Notes: a model not told the origin generated them from the sequence alone. A DNA stretch of 64,000 nucleotides from an uncultured Chloracidobacterium sp. (GCA_936914845.1 CAKZGE010000001.1:186001-250000); one strand, 5' to 3'. Counted from the first letter of the stretch, positions 53,453-62,412 are shown. A program made the numbers and translations.

Positions 53453-54496
53453 ATGCTGATCGTAATGAAAAAGGACGCCCAAAGGCGTGAGATCGAAGCC
53501 GTTTTGCAAGTGGTCGATGAAATGGGCTTTCGCAGTCACGAATTGCCCGGAGAGACTCGTACGGCGATCGGCATAACCGGCAATAACGGTTCGGTCGATC
53601 CGGCCCATTTTGAGAATATGTCCGGCGTGGCCCGTGCCATTTCTGTTACCAAACCATTCAAGCTGATAACACGGGATGCACGAAGCGAACCTTCGGTGAT
53701 CAGTATCGGAAATGAATCCGTTGGCGGCGGCAGTCTTGCCGTCATTGCCGGTCCTTGTGCGGTGGAAACGAAGGAACAAGTATTTGAAATAGCCCGGATC
53801 GTGGCGGATTCGGGCGTTAAGATGTTTCGGGGCGGGGCTTATAAACCACGATCGTCACCCTATTCCTTCCAGGGATTGGGTGAAGAAGGCTTGAAAATGC
53901 TTAGGGACGTGCGCGAACAGAACGGATTGGCGATCGTGACCGAAGCTATGGATGAGCACGGTTTGGACATGGTGGTCAAATATGGCGATTGTATCCAGAT
54001 CGGAGCCCGGAACATGCAGAATTTCACGCTGTTGAAATATGCCGGCCAGGCGAAGTTGCCTGTTCTTCTGAAACGGGGAATGTCTGCAACGCTTGACGAA
54101 TTTCTACTCGCTGCCGAATACATTATGTCCGAGGGAAATTATAACGTGATCCTCTGTGAACGCGGAATAAGAACCTTTGCCGACCATTCGCGAAATACCG
54201 TTGACATCTCCGTCATTCCGGCGGTACAGCGAACCTCGCATTTGCCGATCATTGTTGATCCTTCGCATTCGACGGGCCACAACTATATGGTCGATCCGAT
54301 CGCTCGAGCAGCGGTTGCGGCCGGAGCCGACGGCATTATTATCGACGTCCATACGCGGCCTCAAGAAGCTCTTTGCGACGGTGCTCAAGCGTTAAAGCCG
54401 GAGCAATATTTACAGATGCTGCACAAACTGCGCACACTGCATCGGCTTTTGATCGAGGCAGAAGTTCAAACCTCTGCTGCGATCTCCAGCGAATAA
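53453..54496 (+). CDS. aroF: 3-deoxy-7-phosphoheptulonate synthase (DAHP synthase, type I beta)
   Basis: The first 70 residues form a ferredoxin-like regulatory domain (MLIVMKKDAQRREIEAVLQV). The rest is the barrel: AGPCAVETKEQ, FRGGAYKPRSSPYSFQGLG, ARNMQNFTLLKYAG, PVLLKRGMSAT, CERGIRTF, PIIVDPSHSTGH and DVHTRPQEALCDGAQAL. It joins phosphoenolpyruvate and erythrose 4-phosphate, the first step to aromatic amino acids. The extra domain in this subclass (as in Thermotoga) allows feedback control. Confidence 0.95.
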   Translation: MLIVMKKDAQRREIEAVLQVVDEMGFRSHELPGETRTAIGITGNNGSVDPAHFENMSGVARAISVTKPFKLITRDARSEPSVISIGNESVGGGSLAVIAGPCAVETKEQVFEIARIVADSGVKMFRGGAYKPRSSPYSFQGLGEEGLKMLRDVREQNGLAIVTEAMDEHGLDMVVKYGDCIQIGARNMQNFTLLKYAGQAKLPVLLKRGMSATLDEFLLAAEYIMSEGNYNVILCERGIRTFADHSRNTVDISVIPAVQRTSHLPIIVDPSHSTGHNYMVDPIARAAVAAGADGIIIDVHTRPQEALCDGAQALKPEQYLQMLHKLRTLHRLLIEAEVQTSAAISSE

Positions 54497-54547
54497 GCCG
54501 ATGTCGGCTATTGTCCAGACTCATTCTAAAAAGCTACAATTCAAGTT

Positions 54548-55825
54548 ATGTCCGAAACATTTCAACTTGCACCGCTCGATATCGAAACCTATTCGTTGGC
54601 CAATGGACTTCGTGTGGTATTGAACCGCGATACAGCGGTACCGGTGGTCGCGATCGCCGTGTATTACGACGTCGGCTCGCGGAACGAACGAATGGGCCGA
54701 ACCGGATTTGCCCATCTTTTTGAACACATGATGTTTCAAGGTTCCGCCAACGTTAAAAAGGCTGAGCATTTTCAGTACATCATGAAAGCGGGCGGCACCA
54801 TGAACGGGACCACGTCCAGCGAAAGGACCAATTATTTCGAAACTCTGCCGGCTAACCAACTTCCACTGGGGTTATGGCTCGAATCTGATCGCATGCGCTC
54901 ATTGGCTGTAACGCAGGAAAATCTTGATAACCAGCTCGAAGCGGTAAAAGAAGAAAAGCGTCTTCGGTACGATAACCAACCTTATGGCGGGATATTTGAC
55001 ATGATCTCCGAAATGATCTTCAAGAATTTCGCCAACGCTCATTCAACTATCGGTTCAATGGAAGACCTTGACGACGCTACGGTCGAGGATGTCCAAGAAT
55101 TTTTTCGCGTGTATTATGCGCCGAATAATGCGGTGCTTACTATTTCGGGTTCGTTTGACACCGCAAAGGCCAAAGAATTAGTAGAAGAATATTTCGGCGA
55201 CATTTCGGCTCAGCCGGCTCCGCCGCTGCTTGACGTTTCCGAGCCTGAAGATGTCGCTGAAAGATACCGCGAATATGAAGACCAACTAGCACCGCTGCCC
55301 GCTTTTTTGATCGGCTGGAAAATACCTCAGCGGCGCACCGAAGACTTTCTGGCACTTTATCTAGCCGGCAAGCTGCTCTATGACGGCGACAGCTCGCGTC
55401 TGTACCAAAAGCTCGTCAAGGGTGATGAATCTGTCATCCAATTGTTCGGCTTTACCGATGAAAGACGCGGCCCATCGGCGATATATATTGGTGCAATTCC
55501 CAAACCCGAAAGCGATCTAAGCCGGATTCGCGAAATAATAATGCATGAGATCGCCGATATCGCAGAGTTTGGCCCTTCCGCGGACGAGATGCAGAAGCTG
55601 CACAATAACGTGGTCAACGATTCAGTCCGGGCCCGCCAATCGTCTCAGGCTAGAGCACAGCAATTGGCAGAGTTCGCACTTTATGACGGTGATGCTGCGA
55701 TCATCAATGATCAACTCAATGAACTGTTGGCCATAACACCCGAAAAGATCCGTGAGGTCGTTTCAAAATATTTGAATCATGACAATCGGTCGTTGCTCGA
55801 TATTCGCCCGGTCGGAAAGGGCTGA
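54548..55825 (+). CDS. M16-family zinc peptidase, catalytic subunit
   Basis: The 425-residue protein has the inverted zinc motif H56-L-F-E59-H60 in GFAHLFEHMMFQG, with the third ligand region LEAVKEEKRLRYDN further on. The C-terminal half (PAFLIGWKIPQRRTEDFLALYLAGKLL) is the usual non-catalytic M16C domain. It is soluble without a signal peptide. The adjoining gene encodes an M16 protein without the zinc motif, so the two probably form a heterodimer like bacterial processing-peptidase-type enzymes. Confidence 0.93.
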   Translation: MSETFQLAPLDIETYSLANGLRVVLNRDTAVPVVAIAVYYDVGSRNERMGRTGFAHLFEHMMFQGSANVKKAEHFQYIMKAGGTMNGTTSSERTNYFETLPANQLPLGLWLESDRMRSLAVTQENLDNQLEAVKEEKRLRYDNQPYGGIFDMISEMIFKNFANAHSTIGSMEDLDDATVEDVQEFFRVYYAPNNAVLTISGSFDTAKAKELVEEYFGDISAQPAPPLLDVSEPEDVAERYREYEDQLAPLPAFLIGWKIPQRRTEDFLALYLAGKLLYDGDSSRLYQKLVKGDESVIQLFGFTDERRGPSAIYIGAIPKPESDLSRIREIIMHEIADIAEFGPSADEMQKLHNNVVNDSVRARQSSQARAQQLAEFALYDGDAAIINDQLNELLAITPEKIREVVSKYLNHDNRSLLDIRPVGKG

Positions 55826-55864
55826 GCACTGCCGCCAAAGTGCGGAATAGAAGTAGTAATCGTT

Positions 55865-57568
55865 ATGAAAAAAGCAATTCGAACTGCAGCACCGCCTGCT
55901 CTTGATCCGATCCCCTTCAATATTCCGCAGCCGTTCAAAACAGAACTGGCGAACGGGCTGCGTATCGTGATCTTCGAAGATTCGAGACTTCCGCTGCTTA
56001 GCTTGCGGCTGGTGTTCTTCTCGGGTGACGTGCATGATCCGGCCGACCTGCCGGGATTGACGTCTGCCATGACATCGCTTTTGACCGAAGGTACAGAGAA
56101 TTACTCCAGCGTTCAGATAGCAGAGAAAATTGAACGTCTCGGTGCTTCGATCGGTTCGGGCTCTTCAGATGATTTTACCAGTATAAGTGCCTCTTCCTTG
56201 TCGCTCTACGCCGAGGATATGCTTGAAATGATGGCAGAGGTTGTTTTCCGGCCGAATTTCCCCGCTGACGAACTTGACCTTTATAAACGCAATACTATCG
56301 AAAGTCTTAAGTTCCAGCGGTCGCAACCGGGCTTTTTAGCCGGTGAGCAGACGGCCAAAGCGATCTTCGGCGACCATCCATATTTTCAGCCGACGTTATC
56401 ACCCGAAGATGTTGAACGCATTTCGCGTGAAGACCTTGCAAAGTTTCGTGCGGAGCGCTTCATACCGAACAACGCAGTGTTCGTTGCGGTCGGCAGCGTT
56501 CCAACGGATGAAATGCTGCAAATGATCAAAGATCATTTCGAAGACTGGGAACCGGGAACTGCTCCCCACCCTTCGTTTCCGGAACCTCCAAAACGTTCAG
56601 TCCGCTCGGTTATACTCGTCGATCGGCCCGGCTCTGCTCAGGCTAATATCGTCATCGCAAATTCCGGTTTCGACCGCTCGGACGCCGATTATTTCCCTGC
56701 TCTGGTCATGAATCAGATACTGGGAGCCGGAGCATCCTCGCGAGTTTTCATGAATCTTCGCGAAGAAAAAGGCTATACCTACGGTGCCTATACCCGCATT
56801 GACAGTAAGAAATTGGCAGGTATCTTCGAAGCTACTGCTGAGGTCCGGACTGCGGTGACCGGTGATTCCCTTAAAGAGTTTTTCTACGAACTCGAGCGGA
56901 TCCGCCAAAATAGGGTCGGTGATGCTGAATTGGCCGACGCCAAAAATTTTCTAACGGGTGTCTTTCCTATCAGGGCTGAAACGCAGGAAGGTTTGACCGG
57001 ACTTCTTGTCAACCAACAACTTTATGGCCTGCCGGACGATTACCTGGAAACATATCGGGCAAATATCGACGCCGTCACGGCTGAAGAGGTTATAAAAGCG
57101 GCTCAAAGGTACGTTCGTCCGGAAGAGGTCGCGATAGTTATAGTTGGCGACGCCGCTGAACTTCTGCCACAGGCTGCACCTTTTGCCGATGATATACAGA
57201 TCTACGATGCACAAGGAGATCCGCAAAAGCTGAGCGATTACGACCAACCTGTTGAAGCTTTTGCCGATGTTGATGGCGAGTGGCACCTAAAAATGCAGCT
57301 CCAAGGGCAAAGCATTCCGGTAAAGCTGATATTGACCCAGGAAGAAGGTTCTATTTCGGGAAAGCTGGACACTATGCTCGGACAAGCAAATATTGCTGCA
57401 GCAACTCTAAGGGGAAATCGCTTTAATGCCACTGCGGAGTCTGAAATGCAGGGTCAAAAGGTAGAATTTATCATTGCCGGTGAATTCGACGGCGACCTTA
57501 TATCCGGATCGGTAAGCACCTCCATTGTGCCTGATCCGCTTGCTTTTACCGGTGAAAGGGTCCGTTAA
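55865..57568 (+). CDS. M16-family protein, non-catalytic subunit with C-terminal extension
   Basis: The 567-residue partner of the previous gene has TSAMTSLLTEGTENYS in place of HxxEH, so no zinc is bound. It keeps the substrate-holding R/Y motif (MNLREEKGYTYGAYTRI). M16 subunits split this way work as a pair, one giving zinc and the other the R/Y loop. About 100 residues at the end (DGEWHLKMQLQGQSIPVKLI, EFDGDLISGSVST) are extra and beta-rich, perhaps a lipocalin-like domain. The last 4 bases overlap the convergent DUF1579 gene. Confidence 0.9.
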   Translation: MKKAIRTAAPPALDPIPFNIPQPFKTELANGLRIVIFEDSRLPLLSLRLVFFSGDVHDPADLPGLTSAMTSLLTEGTENYSSVQIAEKIERLGASIGSGSSDDFTSISASSLSLYAEDMLEMMAEVVFRPNFPADELDLYKRNTIESLKFQRSQPGFLAGEQTAKAIFGDHPYFQPTLSPEDVERISREDLAKFRAERFIPNNAVFVAVGSVPTDEMLQMIKDHFEDWEPGTAPHPSFPEPPKRSVRSVILVDRPGSAQANIVIANSGFDRSDADYFPALVMNQILGAGASSRVFMNLREEKGYTYGAYTRIDSKKLAGIFEATAEVRTAVTGDSLKEFFYELERIRQNRVGDAELADAKNFLTGVFPIRAETQEGLTGLLVNQQLYGLPDDYLETYRANIDAVTAEEVIKAAQRYVRPEEVAIVIVGDAAELLPQAAPFADDIQIYDAQGDPQKLSDYDQPVEAFADVDGEWHLKMQLQGQSIPVKLILTQEEGSISGKLDTMLGQANIAAATLRGNRFNATAESEMQGQKVEFIIAGEFDGDLISGSVSTSIVPDPLAFTGERVR

Positions 57569-58029
57569 CCGGCTCGTTCGTATTTCATTTCGACGGCCAA
57601 GATCTCTTCTTCATTAGGTGGGATGTTGTACATAACGATCTGAAAGGCATTCGGCTCTTTAAGTATCTCGGTACGCCAGCCCCATGGCGGATGTTCACCA
57701 ATTTGATATGACGTCAGTACAGATATCGTATCATCAGTTTGCAGAGCTCCGTCCGAAACAAGGAATTTATGCTTGCTATGCCATGAATCCGTCCACACGA
57801 CCTGAGCCGCATTCGATTCTCGGTCGATCCCAAGGACAAGCAATCCTTCCTGCTTTTCGTCTTTGTATGTCCAGTTATAGTCGAATTGAACGAATTGTCC
57901 ATTTGCTTTCAAAGCAACTACGGCCTCACTCTCTGAAGCAAACAACTGGTCGTCCAGCCATGAAAGGTAAAGGTTGTTTATTCCTTTCCAATGCCCTGTA
58001 TAGTCTTCAAATCCGGTTTCGTCATGCAT
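57565..58029 (-). CDS. DUF1579-like / heme- or lipid-binding calycin-type protein
   Basis: The 154-residue protein begins EDYTGHWKGINNLYLS and runs as a beta barrel-like series (VVALKANGQFVQFDYNWTYKDEKQEGLLVLGID; VVWTDSWHSKHKFLV; WGWRTEILKEPNAFQIVMYNIPPNEEEILAVEMKY). This fits DUF1579-type proteins, in which a barrel binds a small ligand. It has no signal peptide. No ligand is known. It converges on the M16 gene. Confidence 0.72.
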   Translation of the reverse strand: MHDETGFEDYTGHWKGINNLYLSWLDDQLFASESEAVVALKANGQFVQFDYNWTYKDEKQEGLLVLGIDRESNAAQVVWTDSWHSKHKFLVSDGALQTDDTISVLTSYQIGEHPPWGWRTEILKEPNAFQIVMYNIPPNEEEILAVEMKYERAG

Positions 58030-58047
58030 CTTTATTACTGCTCGTAT

Positions 58048-58074
58048 AAGAAAAGATCGTACGAATACGATCTT
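58048..58074 (-). terminator. Intrinsic terminator with TTCG tetraloop
   Basis: On the minus strand AAGATCGTA and TACGATCTT form a perfect 9-bp stem around TTCG, an especially stable loop, followed by TTTTCTT. It lies 120 bases after the stop of the SWIM-Rad52 gene and would end its transcript before the next gene. Confidence 0.72.
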
Positions 58075-58091
58075 AACATAGGATATTGGAT

Positions 58092-58165
58092 TTTTGAGTT
58101 GTGAGTGAGGATAGTGGTTTATCGGCTTATAAGGGAAAGCCGGACGGGTCGTTCACAACTCAAAA
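58092..58165. repeat. Nested inverted repeats, 74 bp
   Basis: TTTTGAGTTGTGA (58092-58104) pairs perfectly with TCACAACTCAAAA (58153-58165). Inside lies a second hairpin, CGGCTT (58123-58128) with AAGCCG (58137-58142). No target-site duplication is evident. It may be a small non-autonomous element or a structured RNA 3' region. Confidence 0.5.
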
Positions 58166-58193
58166 CTTTTCTGCCGATGGTTTGGCAACTTCT

Positions 58194-59336
58194 TTAACTC
58201 GCTCGTCTGATCGGTATTCGCTGAACGTCCAGGTGTTGTAGATGTTCGATCAGCGCCGAGGCCGCCCGCCGAGAAAGCTCGTTCACTCTACAATTCATCA
58301 TCGAAACGCAGATATCTTCCGCCTCAACATTTTTTTCCCGACCAAGGGAGCGGATCATTCCAAGCTGCTTGGCAGTCACCAATTCCGCCATCGATCGTGC
58401 AACGGGTTCGTCCGGGATTCGAACGGGCGAATGTTTTGCATTAGCCGAACCACCTAGTTGAGGAGCAATGTCTTCACGTTCTATCGCGTCAAATTCACGC
58501 CGATATAGATCACGGGCAATGCCGAATTTTACAGCAGCTCGTTTCAATGCATCGTGTTCCGCTTTTTTAATACCGCTTTCGCTTAATGCCGAGCCCGTCC
58601 CTATTCCTTCACGCGTAATTCCATCAATAGTTATCGCAACCGTGACGGTCATTATTTCACCAACGGCTTGCATATTCCGGACGGTATGGGCCCAGCTAGG
58701 AGCCGTTTCATCAAGAATGTCAGCAACCGTGTGCCACTCAACGTAATCAACCATCTGCCGGTTGCCGGTACGGTCGCGCCATGCTTCTCTTTTACGGACC
58801 AGCTGCGGGTCCACATTCTTACGCAATTCACGCAAGGTTGTCGAAAAATCCAACACGTTGCCCGATTCGGGCGAAAACTCCGGAACAGTATCCGATCTTG
58901 TATTCATTGATGTTTCTCCTTTATCGACATTGAGACGAAATGCATTCAGATCTAGCTCCCGCGGCGGCCTATCGCCGCTCCGATTCGGGAAAGCATCCGC
59001 TGCTTCCCGTTCAACGTTTTCAGACGCCAGCGATCCTGAGTGCTCAAATGGCTGTGCCGGTTCGGTGTTTCTGATAGCGATCGCATATTTGACCGCCAAT
59101 ATGTGCTCACAACGAAAACCGATCTCCACGTATGATTCGGTTTGATATTCCGGGCAATCACAGCGAATGATCCCAAGTTGATCTCGCCGTACCAAATATT
59201 CTCCGGCGGACTTTCTGCCCGATGCTTTTACGACAAACCCATCACCAGACCTTTGAACCAACCCCTTCCCTGCAAGTTGCTTCGCCTTCCCGGCTCGTCT
59301 TTGTTCAGCCTTTTCTATTTGAATTTGTGTAGTCAT
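58194..59336 (-). CDS. SWIM zinc finger-Rad52/Rad22 fusion protein
   Basis: 380 residues from ATG 59336, which has GGAGG at good spacing; a start at 59405 is less likely. Residues 59-78 form a SWIM zinc finger (C59-D-C61, C76-E-H78) preceded by VKASGRKSAGEYLVRRD. Residues 165-285 match the Rad52/22 strand-annealing family: LRELRKNVDPQLV, VDYVEWHTVADILDETAPSW, ITREGIGTGSA and KKAEHDALKRAAVKFGIARD. The tail (VTAKQLGMIRSLGREKNVEAEDI; ELSRRAASALIEHLQ) is a helical domain seen at the end of phage-type annealing proteins. It probably anneals single-stranded DNA in repair. It is transcribed away from an XRE regulator. Confidence 0.85.
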   Translation of the reverse strand: MTTQIQIEKAEQRRAGKAKQLAGKGLVQRSGDGFVVKASGRKSAGEYLVRRDQLGIIRCDCPEYQTESYVEIGFRCEHILAVKYAIAIRNTEPAQPFEHSGSLASENVEREAADAFPNRSGDRPPRELDLNAFRLNVDKGETSMNTRSDTVPEFSPESGNVLDFSTTLRELRKNVDPQLVRKREAWRDRTGNRQMVDYVEWHTVADILDETAPSWAHTVRNMQAVGEIMTVTVAITIDGITREGIGTGSALSESGIKKAEHDALKRAAVKFGIARDLYRREFDAIEREDIAPQLGGSANAKHSPVRIPDEPVARSMAELVTAKQLGMIRSLGREKNVEAEDICVSMMNCRVNELSRRAASALIEHLQHLDVQRIPIRRAS

Positions 59337-59511
59337 CAACATTTGCCTCCGTATAATGCCATCATACTTGTGCCATCTATGAAACATCGTAGCACACACG
59401 ATCATTTTGTTGCAAGCATGAAACGCGGTGTTGCATTTAAAATATTTTGATGTTATGTTTTATGTGTGAAATACAAAGTGCATCCATGACACTGACATTT
59501 AGGAGGCAGCA
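59337..59511. promoter_or_regulatory. Divergent control region between rad52-like and XRE genes
   Basis: The 175-base region has two ATGAAAC repeats (59379-59385, 59418-59424) 39 bases apart, and strong ribosome sites at both ends (GGAGG for each gene). TTGCA occurs on both sides of the second repeat. It must hold both promoters and possibly XRE operators. None can be placed with confidence. Confidence 0.4.
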
Positions 59512-59916
59512 ATGGCATTCAAAAACAACAAAAATTTCATTAATACGGTAGAACTGGGGCGGGCTATAAAACGACGTCGAGAAGAACTTGGGTTAAGTTT
59601 GCGTGATGTCGCAGATGAAACGCAGGTATCGGCATCGACCCTTTCACGCATCGAGAACGGTACCGGAAAGCCGGACGCGGACAATATTGCCCGCTTGACC
59701 AATTGGCTGGATATGCCCATCGACCGCGTGATGAGCAGCCCGGGCGAAGACAAGGTCGAACCCGTGATCTATTATCCGCACGAATCTGTGCCGGAGATCG
59801 TTGAAGCCCATTTAAGGGCCGACAAATTGTTGACGCCGGAGACGGCCAATGCTCTTTCAGAGCTTTTTCGCGTTGCTTATAAACAATTCAGCAAGCCGGG
59901 CGAAGAAGGAAAGTAG
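59512..59916 (+). CDS. XRE-family (Cro/CI-like) transcriptional regulator
   Basis: The 134-residue protein has one helix-turn-helix domain: LGRAIKRRREELGLSLRDVA, then DETQVSASTLSRIENGTGKPDADNIARLTNWL. The C-terminal half (PHESVPEIVEAHLRADKLLTPETANALSELFR) is helical, with no peptidase or ligand domain. Its ATG has AGGAGG upstream. It faces away from the SWIM-Rad52 gene and is the natural candidate to regulate it. Phage or plasmid repressors often look like this, but no other mobile gene is near. Confidence 0.9.
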   Translation: MAFKNNKNFINTVELGRAIKRRREELGLSLRDVADETQVSASTLSRIENGTGKPDADNIARLTNWLDMPIDRVMSSPGEDKVEPVIYYPHESVPEIVEAHLRADKLLTPETANALSELFRVAYKQFSKPGEEGK

Positions 59917-59947
59917 CCAAATAAATTTTTTGAACGGAGAAAATAAA

Positions 59948-60343
59948 ATGAGCTCGAAAACTAATATAGCTTCCGGCAACGTTCCGGCGGAATTTTCGAT
60001 CGATACAACCTTTGTTCTGTTTTTTTTAGGTATCGAGGTAGGACAAAGCATTTTTGTTCCGGATATAGGAACACTTTTGGCGTCGGTTACGTTTGCGATG
60101 GTTTTAGCTCTTCCCTATTTTCTTCCTTCGGCCGGTGAAAAGCCGGAACTAGTTCAGTGGCTTTGCGGCCGTGGTATCATCGGAACATTTGCGATCGCCA
60201 TTGGAGCCGTATTTCACAACGTTCAGGGATCGGTTCTGCCTGAATATCTTCGGTCGCTGCCGCTGACCCTTTTGATACTCTCAGCAATGATAAGTTGCTA
60301 TATTCAATTTTACAGTTTATTGAAGCTTCGTTTGGCAAAATAG
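59948..60343 (+). CDS. Four-helix membrane protein
   Basis: 131 residues from ATG 59948, with CGGAG upstream. Four membrane helices are visible (TTFVLFFLGIEVGQSIFV, ASVTFAMVLALPYFLPS, GIIGTFAIAIGAVFHNVQG, LTLLILSAMISCYIQFYSLL). A longer frame from 59849 runs inside the XRE gene and is discarded. No family recognised. It lies 31 bases after the XRE stop and before a bidirectional terminator, so it is probably in the XRE transcript. Confidence 0.75.
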   Translation: MSSKTNIASGNVPAEFSIDTTFVLFFLGIEVGQSIFVPDIGTLLASVTFAMVLALPYFLPSAGEKPELVQWLCGRGIIGTFAIAIGAVFHNVQGSVLPEYLRSLPLTLLILSAMISCYIQFYSLLKLRLAK

Positions 60344-60360
60344 GCAAAAGGCGCCAAACG

Positions 60361-60407
60361 AAAAAAAGCCCGCGCAGAGTCTCCAGCTATGCGCGGTCTT
60401 TTTATTT
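60361..60407. terminator. Bidirectional intrinsic terminator
   Basis: CCGCGCA and TGCGCGG form a perfect GC-rich stem, extended by A-T and G-C pairs beyond one mismatch. An A-run (60361-60367) and a T-run (TCTTTTTATTTT) flank it, so it can end transcription from the plus gene (60343) and the minus nhaA gene (60417). Confidence 0.85.
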
Positions 60408-60416
60408 TAGATCAGC

Positions 60417-61592
60417 TTAATTGTTCTGCGATCTGCCGATAAATACCAGCCACGAATATCCGGCAATTGCGGATATCAGCGAACCTGCTAAGATCGACAT
60501 CTTCGACGAATTGATCAGGTCGGCGTCGCCGGGAAACGCCAAGTTAGTAATGAAGATCGACATCGTAAAACCGATGCCGCCCATCATTCCGGCCCCCAAA
60601 ATGTGTTTGAAAGTAACTTCATCCGCCAGCATACCCAGCTTAAGCCGCACAAAAGCAAAAGTTGCTGTAAAAATGCCGATCGGCTTGCCTAAGATCAGCC
60701 CTAATGCGATTCCCAACGAATTCGGCTGTGACAAACTACCGATCGCATCGCACCCGATCACCACGCCGGAATTTATCAAAGCAAATATCGGAACGATGAT
60801 AAATGCGACCGGTTGGTGCAGATAATTTTCGAGTTTATGCGAGGGCGAATTTTCTTCAGCTTCGCTATCTGAAAATGGAATGGTAAGGGCCAGCAGCACT
60901 CCGGCTATCGTCGCATGAATACCGGAATTGAGCATCATCCACCACAAGATCAACCCAAGGCCGATATAGGGGAAAATATTCTTGACACGAAAAACGAAAT
61001 TCAGGGCCAGTAAGGCAATAAAAATCGCTACGGCTCCCATTAAAAACAAAGGCACTAAATTATCAGTATAAAAAACTGCGATGACGATGATCGCGAACAG
61101 GTCATCGATAACCGCCAATGCCGTTAAAAAGACTTTCAATGATGCCGGAACGCGATTGCCCGCCAACGACAATATCCCGAGGGCAAACGCAATATCCGTC
61201 GCCATCGGAATGCCCATTCCGCGTTGGGTATAGCTGCCGGCATTAAGAGCAAAATGAATAAATGCCGGTACGATAACTCCGCCGAGAGCCGCAACTAACG
61301 GCAACGCAGCTTTTCTAATATCCGACAATTCACCGATCAGGATCTCGCGTTTCAATTCAAGGCCGATCAAAAGAAAGAAGATCGCCATTAGGCCGTCGTT
61401 TACCCAATGTTCGACAGAAAGCCCGGACAGCTTATAGTGAATAAAGCTTTCGTAGAATGGCCCGGCTGCGGAATTTGCAAGCAGCAACGCAAATATCGCC
61501 GACAGAACAATGGCGATGCCGCCTGCACTTTCAGACTCCAAAAACCGATATAAAGTTGTGGTGATCTTTTGCTTCAAAACACCTTTCCGCAC
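60417..61592 (-). CDS. nhaA: Na+/H+ antiporter NhaA
   Basis: The 391-residue polytopic protein has about twelve helices. The ion-binding pair is in LTALAVIDDLFAIIVIA, and HWVNDGLMAIFFLLIGLELKREIL, GALGGVIVPAF-like GGVIVPAFIHF, MATDIAFALGILSLAG and HILGAGMMGGIGFTMSIFI are family blocks. It exchanges two protons for one sodium and controls pH and salt. It starts 8 bases after the subtilase stop, so it is in one operon with it and the GAF gene. Confidence 0.95.
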   Translation of the reverse strand: MRKGVLKQKITTTLYRFLESESAGGIAIVLSAIFALLLANSAAGPFYESFIHYKLSGLSVEHWVNDGLMAIFFLLIGLELKREILIGELSDIRKAALPLVAALGGVIVPAFIHFALNAGSYTQRGMGIPMATDIAFALGILSLAGNRVPASLKVFLTALAVIDDLFAIIVIAVFYTDNLVPLFLMGAVAIFIALLALNFVFRVKNIFPYIGLGLILWWMMLNSGIHATIAGVLLALTIPFSDSEAEENSPSHKLENYLHQPVAFIIVPIFALINSGVVIGCDAIGSLSQPNSLGIALGLILGKPIGIFTATFAFVRLKLGMLADEVTFKHILGAGMMGGIGFTMSIFITNLAFPGDADLINSSKMSILAGSLISAIAGYSWLVFIGRSQNN

Positions 61593-61600
61593 TTCCGTAA

Positions 61601-62392
61601 TTAGATCAGAGTTTCATTTTGCTGAGCTATGCAATATAGAGCGGTCTTCACCTGAAATGGAGTCATCGCGGGATGTTTTTCCAGCAAAAGGGCGATCACA
61701 CCGGATATGTGCGGACAAGCAAAGCTATTGCCGGTAAGATTTTTGTAGCTATTGTTAAGCCACGCGGTCCTTATATTTACGCCCGGAGCCGTTAATTCGA
61801 TAACTTCGCCATATTTGAAACCAAAGCGCATCGGATCTTTTTCTTCAGTTTTCACAACAGAGATCAAAGAAGACGAAAATACTGACGGAAAGCTCGGCTG
61901 AGGTAAATTGTTTGCGGCAGCCACCACCACACACCCGGCCTGGTAAGCTCGGTCCAGCAGATCGTGCAATGGCGAAAAGAATTGTGGTTTGGTGGTGCCG
62001 AGACTCAGATTGATTATCTTACAGCGTTTTTTGATGGCATATTCGAGACCGGCGAGAAACGCTTGCCCGTCTCCCGAACCGCCCGCACCGAGCACTTTTA
62101 CACTATGAATTTCGCAATCAGGTGCAATCTTGCTGATAATTCCGGCACAAGCGGTTCCGTGGCCCGCAGAATCGCCGGAAACTGAGCGGTCAAATACAAC
62201 GCGTTTACCATCCAGTCTCGCTTCGACCGAATCAACGATGCACCCGTTGAGATCCTGATGAGCAGCGTCAACGCCGCTATCTATGATCGCAACGGTAACG
62301 CCGCGGCCGCTTGCCTGTCGCCAATCTTCCGATAGATGCAGAAATGGCGGGCGGACCCCGACGGCTGAAGTTTTGTACGCGTTGTCTGACAT
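61601..62392 (-). CDS. Small cytoplasmic S8-family serine protease (subtilisin-like)
   Basis: The 263-residue protein is a bare catalytic domain: Asp38 in VAIIDSGVDAAHQD, His78 in AGHGTACAGI, oxyanion Asn161 in AAANNL, and Ser223 in TGNSFACPHISGV. There is no signal peptide, propeptide or membrane helix, which is unusual because most subtilases are exported as proenzymes. Cytoplasmic relatives work in stress or peptide maturation. The gene lies between a GAF protein and nhaA in one operon. Its substrate is unknown. Confidence 0.9.
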   Translation of the reverse strand: MSDNAYKTSAVGVRPPFLHLSEDWRQASGRGVTVAIIDSGVDAAHQDLNGCIVDSVEARLDGKRVVFDRSVSGDSAGHGTACAGIISKIAPDCEIHSVKVLGAGGSGDGQAFLAGLEYAIKKRCKIINLSLGTTKPQFFSPLHDLLDRAYQAGCVVVAAANNLPQPSFPSVFSSSLISVVKTEEKDPMRFGFKYGEVIELTAPGVNIRTAWLNNSYKNLTGNSFACPHISGVIALLLEKHPAMTPFQVKTALYCIAQQNETLI

Positions 62393-62412
62393 GCCTAATA
62401 AGCTCTTTCCAC

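Noticed and set aside
54495..54510. Short AGCCGA/TCGGCT hairpin after the DAHP synthase gene
   Set aside because: Stem of 6 bp with a 2-base loop and no T-run; too weak to call a terminator.
59849..59947. N-terminal extension of the four-helix membrane protein
   Set aside because: It lies in the 3' end of the XRE gene in another frame, and the ATG at 59948 has a good ribosome site.
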